A stretch of 8,147 nt of DNA from Deltaproteobacteria bacterium (lineage in GTDB: Bacteria; Desulfobacterota; Dissulfuribacteria; Dissulfuribacterales; QOAL01), in NCBI GenBank assembly GCA_026996955.1, contig JALWJV010000015.1, forward strand, positions 1 to 8,147, given 5' to 3'. The translations under genes and the position numbers were made by a program. The notes under the pieces were generated by a model. It saw nothing but the letters and a program-made list of their open reading frames with translations, did not search any database and had not been told where the DNA came from. How positions within the stretch are numbered: position 1 is the stretch's first letter; each line of letters begins with the position of its first letter. Below, piece after piece: positions 6,488-8,147 of this stretch.

Positions 6488-6666
6488 TAGTGAATGGTTT
6501 TGTTTTGGAGTGACTTTGCATAATTTCGTAGTTTTTCTTGGTGAAGCGTAGCCAAAAAATCGCGTCTGTCTGAGCGAGGCACGAGCGAGTTTCGCGATTT
6601 TGGCGTAGCAAGCCTTAGAAAAACAAGAAATTATTCTCCGGAACGGAAAAACAAGACCATTCACTA
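6488..6666. mobile_element. MITE-like palindromic element in the ATPase operon
   Basis: A 179-bp element with 19-bp terminal inverted repeats: TAGTGAATGGTTTTGTTTT at 6488-6506 against the complement of 6648-6666, with one mismatch. An inner, imperfect inverted repeat (6522-6564 against 6593-6632) includes a perfect 8-bp AAATCGCG/CGCGATTT core at 6557-6564 and 6593-6600. The central 28-base loop holds GAGCGAG twice (6572 and 6583). Both ends carry TA, which could be a TA target duplication as made by IS630/Tc1-type transposases, though a palindromic TA proves little. There is no ORF of useful length. It is more AT-rich than the genes and sits in the only wide gap of the operon. It could instead be a large structured extragenic repeat rather than a transposon derivative. 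Confidence 0.7.
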
Positions 6667-6701
6667 CGCTAAATAGAAACAGGCCTTGACACCTTTATAA
6701 C

Positions 6702-7001
6702 ATGAAAATAGTCGCAATTACCGATTCAGACACAGCCCTTGCCTTCAGGCTTGCAGGCATTGAGACCCTCACTCCAGGTGGGGGTGAAAATGTCCTGTCC
6801 CTGGTGGAACAGGCTGCTGACATGCCGGATACAGGGATAGTCCTTGTAACCGAAAGGCTTGCCCGGGCAGCAGGGGAGCGGTTTGAAGAGATGATGCGTG
6901 AGATACACCTGCCCCTGTTCATCGAGATACCTGATATCAATGGTGAGATGGGGACTCGGGTGTCTGCTGTGAGCAAGATTGCGGCAATGCTTAAAGGATA
7001 G
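6702..7001 (+). CDS. ntpF: V/A-type ATPase subunit F (central stalk)
   Basis: A 99-residue protein with the classic subunit F start: MKIVAITDSDTALAFRLAGI, the first strand plus the 'FrLaGi' motif. Later segments TGIVLVTERLA and LPLFIEIPDI match the alternating strand/helix (CheY-like) fold of the family. The C-terminal helix (about 85-99) would insert into the catalytic head. F sits in the rotor with D and, in Thermus and related enzymes, regulates ATPase activity. The ATG is fixed by the conserved N-terminus, yet no clear Shine-Dalgarno sequence lies within 15 bases of it; the MITE-like element ends 35 bases upstream. Subunit E follows after 5 bases. Confidence 0.92.
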   Translation: MKIVAITDSDTALAFRLAGIETLTPGGGENVLSLVEQAADMPDTGIVLVTERLARAAGERFEEMMREIHLPLFIEIPDINGEMGTRVSAVSKIAAMLKG

Positions 7002-7006
7002 GTGAA

Positions 7007-7633
7007 ATGGCACTTCCTGATGCAGTTGAACTGCTGTGTCTCGCAGTTGGGAAAAGGGCAGCCTCAGAGGCAGAGAAGATCAGGGAACAGGCCGGATCAG
7101 AATATGAGAGGCTTGTTGAGCAGGGACGCCAGCAGCTTAAAAGGGAGTTTGAAGATAAAAAGCTGCGTCTCAAGAGGCAGGCCTTTCAGGATGCAAGACG
7201 TGTGGTTGATGCGGCAGAGCTTCGGTCAAGGCGCATGGTTATGGCCGTGCGTGAAGAGATTCTGGACGCTGTGATCAGGGCTGGACGGCAGGGCCTTGAG
7301 GCAATGAGAGAGAAAGAACCTGGGAGCTACGTTGAGCTCCTTCAGGGTATGATCACAAATGCCCTGGATATCATGAAGGATGTCAGGGGCAGCGTGGTGA
7401 TAAGGGGGGCAGGCCGGGACAGGGAGTACATCAGCCAGGCTGTTTCCGTTCTTCCTCAAGAGGTAAGGGGGCGTCTGAAGGTGTCTGAAGATCCTGTTGG
7501 CATATCCGGAGGGATACTTGCCGCAGCAGATAACGGGCGGCAGCTTGTAGATCTCTCCTTTGATACGGTTTTGAAGAGAATGGAGCCGCAGATACGTGCC
7601 CTGGTATCAGAGCGTCTTTTCAGGGGAGATTGA
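7007..7633 (+). CDS. ntpE: V/A-type ATPase subunit E (peripheral stalk)
   Basis: A 208-residue protein of normal family length. Residues about 15-90 are a long charged helix (EAEKIREQAGSEYERLVEQG and following) that pairs with subunit H in the stator stalk. The globular C-terminal domain ends with the family pattern GGILAAADNGRQLVDLSFD, then LKRMEPQIRALVSERLF, which contacts the top of the catalytic head. AAAGGA at 6993-6998 is eight bases before the ATG. The stop codon overlaps the start of subunit A by one base (TGATG). Here E follows F, whereas in many archaeal operons E comes before C and F. Confidence 0.93.
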   Translation: MALPDAVELLCLAVGKRAASEAEKIREQAGSEYERLVEQGRQQLKREFEDKKLRLKRQAFQDARRVVDAAELRSRRMVMAVREEILDAVIRAGRQGLEAMREKEPGSYVELLQGMITNALDIMKDVRGSVVIRGAGRDREYISQAVSVLPQEVRGRLKVSEDPVGISGGILAAADNGRQLVDLSFDTVLKRMEPQIRALVSERLFRGD

Positions 7634-8147
7634 TGAATATGGATGGCAGTAATAGCAGCGCCGGGCCTAAGGTCACCTATGTGAGCGGCCCTGTGGTAAA
7701 GGCCTCCGGGGGCCACATGCTTTCCATGAACGAGATGGTGGAGGTGGGAGAGGAGAGGCTTACCGGGGAGGTGATAGGGCTTGACCGGGGGACTGCCACA
7801 ATCCAGGTATATGAAGATACCACGGGGCTTAAGCCAGGGGCTGAGATAAAGGGACAGGGTATGCCGCTCTATGCAGAGCTTGGTCCAGGTCTTGTGGGGC
7901 AGATTTTTGACGGCATCCAGCGCCCCCTTGCAGAGCTCAGGGAGAGGTGGGGGAATTTTGTCCGCAGGGGAAAGACCGGAACGGCCCTTTCAAGGGAGCG
8001 GGTATGGGAGTTTAGGCCAGTGGTCAAGGCAGGTCAGGGTGTGAGCCAGGGAGCGGTGCTGGGCACAGTGCAGGAGACCGAGGCAATGCTTCACAGGGTG
8101 ATCCTTCCTCCGGGCATCTCCGGCATTGTAAGGAAGATAGCACCCCC
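7633..8147 (+). CDS. ntpA: V/A-type ATPase catalytic subunit A, N-terminal part (cut by window edge)
   Basis: The frame stays open for 171 codons to the window end, out of a usual length near 580-600. The translation contains VSGPVVKASGGHMLSMNEMV (residues about 17-36), then GEVIGLDRGTATIQVYEDTT and ELGPGLVGQIFDGIQRPL (about 82-99), all hallmarks of the beta-barrel domain of subunit A. Residues from about 100 (RGKTGTALSR, WEFRPVVKAGQGV, HRVILPPGISGIV) belong to the 'non-homologous' bulge domain that separates V/A-type A subunits from F-type beta. The P-loop and catalytic Glu lie beyond the edge. The ATG at 7633 overlaps the E stop by one base and has GGGGAG at 7623-7628 only four bases before it; the ATG at 7639 has a better distance of ten bases and would drop two residues. 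A catalyses ATP hydrolysis or synthesis together with B. Confidence 0.95.
   Translation, partial: MNMDGSNSSAGPKVTYVSGPVVKASGGHMLSMNEMVEVGEERLTGEVIGLDRGTATIQVYEDTTGLKPGAEIKGQGMPLYAELGPGLVGQIFDGIQRPLAELRERWGNFVRRGKTGTALSRERVWEFRPVVKAGQGVSQGAVLGTVQETEAMLHRVILPPGISGIVRKIAP

Noticed and set aside
6188..6664. 158-codon - strand frame covering the K gene and the palindromic element
   Set aside because: It runs antisense through K and the inverted repeat; no transposase-like or other motif is visible, so it is not the gene of the element.
6686..6691. TTGACA just upstream of subunit F as a -35 box for an internal promoter
   Set aside because: At the right distance (6709-6714) there is only TAGTCG, already inside the F gene, so no -10 box fits.

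Overview
The window carries most of a bacterial V/A-type (rotary, archaeal/vacuolar-like) ATPase operon. Upstream lie two independent genes: a large outer-membrane beta-barrel protein and a small FmdB-type zinc-ribbon protein. All genes are on the + strand. The porin-like protein, with its signal peptide and C-terminal Phe, marks a diderm (Gram-negative) bacterium. A V/A-type ATPase, a porin of the DUF3373-like kind, and heavy AGG (Arg) and ATA (Ile) codon use in the ATPase genes fit an anaerobic Desulfobacterota or Nitrospirota-like lineage. That placement is an inference; no marker gene here fixes it.

Layout. 1-420 is an AT-rich non-coding region with a perfect 16-bp palindrome (217-232), a good sigma70-like promoter (310-338) and a strong Shine-Dalgarno sequence. 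It leads into the porin gene (421-2031), which is closed by a textbook intrinsic terminator (2065-2100). The FmdB-family gene is at 2198-2479. A 235-bp spacer (2480-2714) follows, with a 10-bp perfect hairpin, a CTTTGCG-repeat element and a possible promoter. The ATPase operon then runs H (2715-3041), C (3062-4159), I (4143-6134), K (6131-6445), F (6702-7001), E (7007-7633) and A (7633 to the window edge, truncated before its P-loop). B and D are expected just downstream but are not seen.

How the genes work together. I (stator membrane subunit) and K (proteolipid ring) form the ion-translocating Vo part. C is the funnel that joins the ring to the central stalk, F is in the central stalk, E and H form the peripheral stalks, and A is the catalytic subunit. 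Genes are tightly packed, with overlaps of 17, 4 and 1 nt and gaps of 20 and 5 nt. The one exception is the 256-bp gap between K and F, which holds a 179-bp imperfect palindrome with 19-bp terminal inverted repeats that looks like a MITE. K has the membrane Glu but not the Gln/Ser ligands typical of Na+-binding rings, so proton coupling is more likely.

The genes themselves belong to known families, and I see no clearly novel enzymatic system. The features most worth a second look are the palindromic element splitting the operon into Vo and V1 halves, the gene order with C ahead of I, the upstream palindrome of the porin gene, and the repeat/hairpin in front of the operon.
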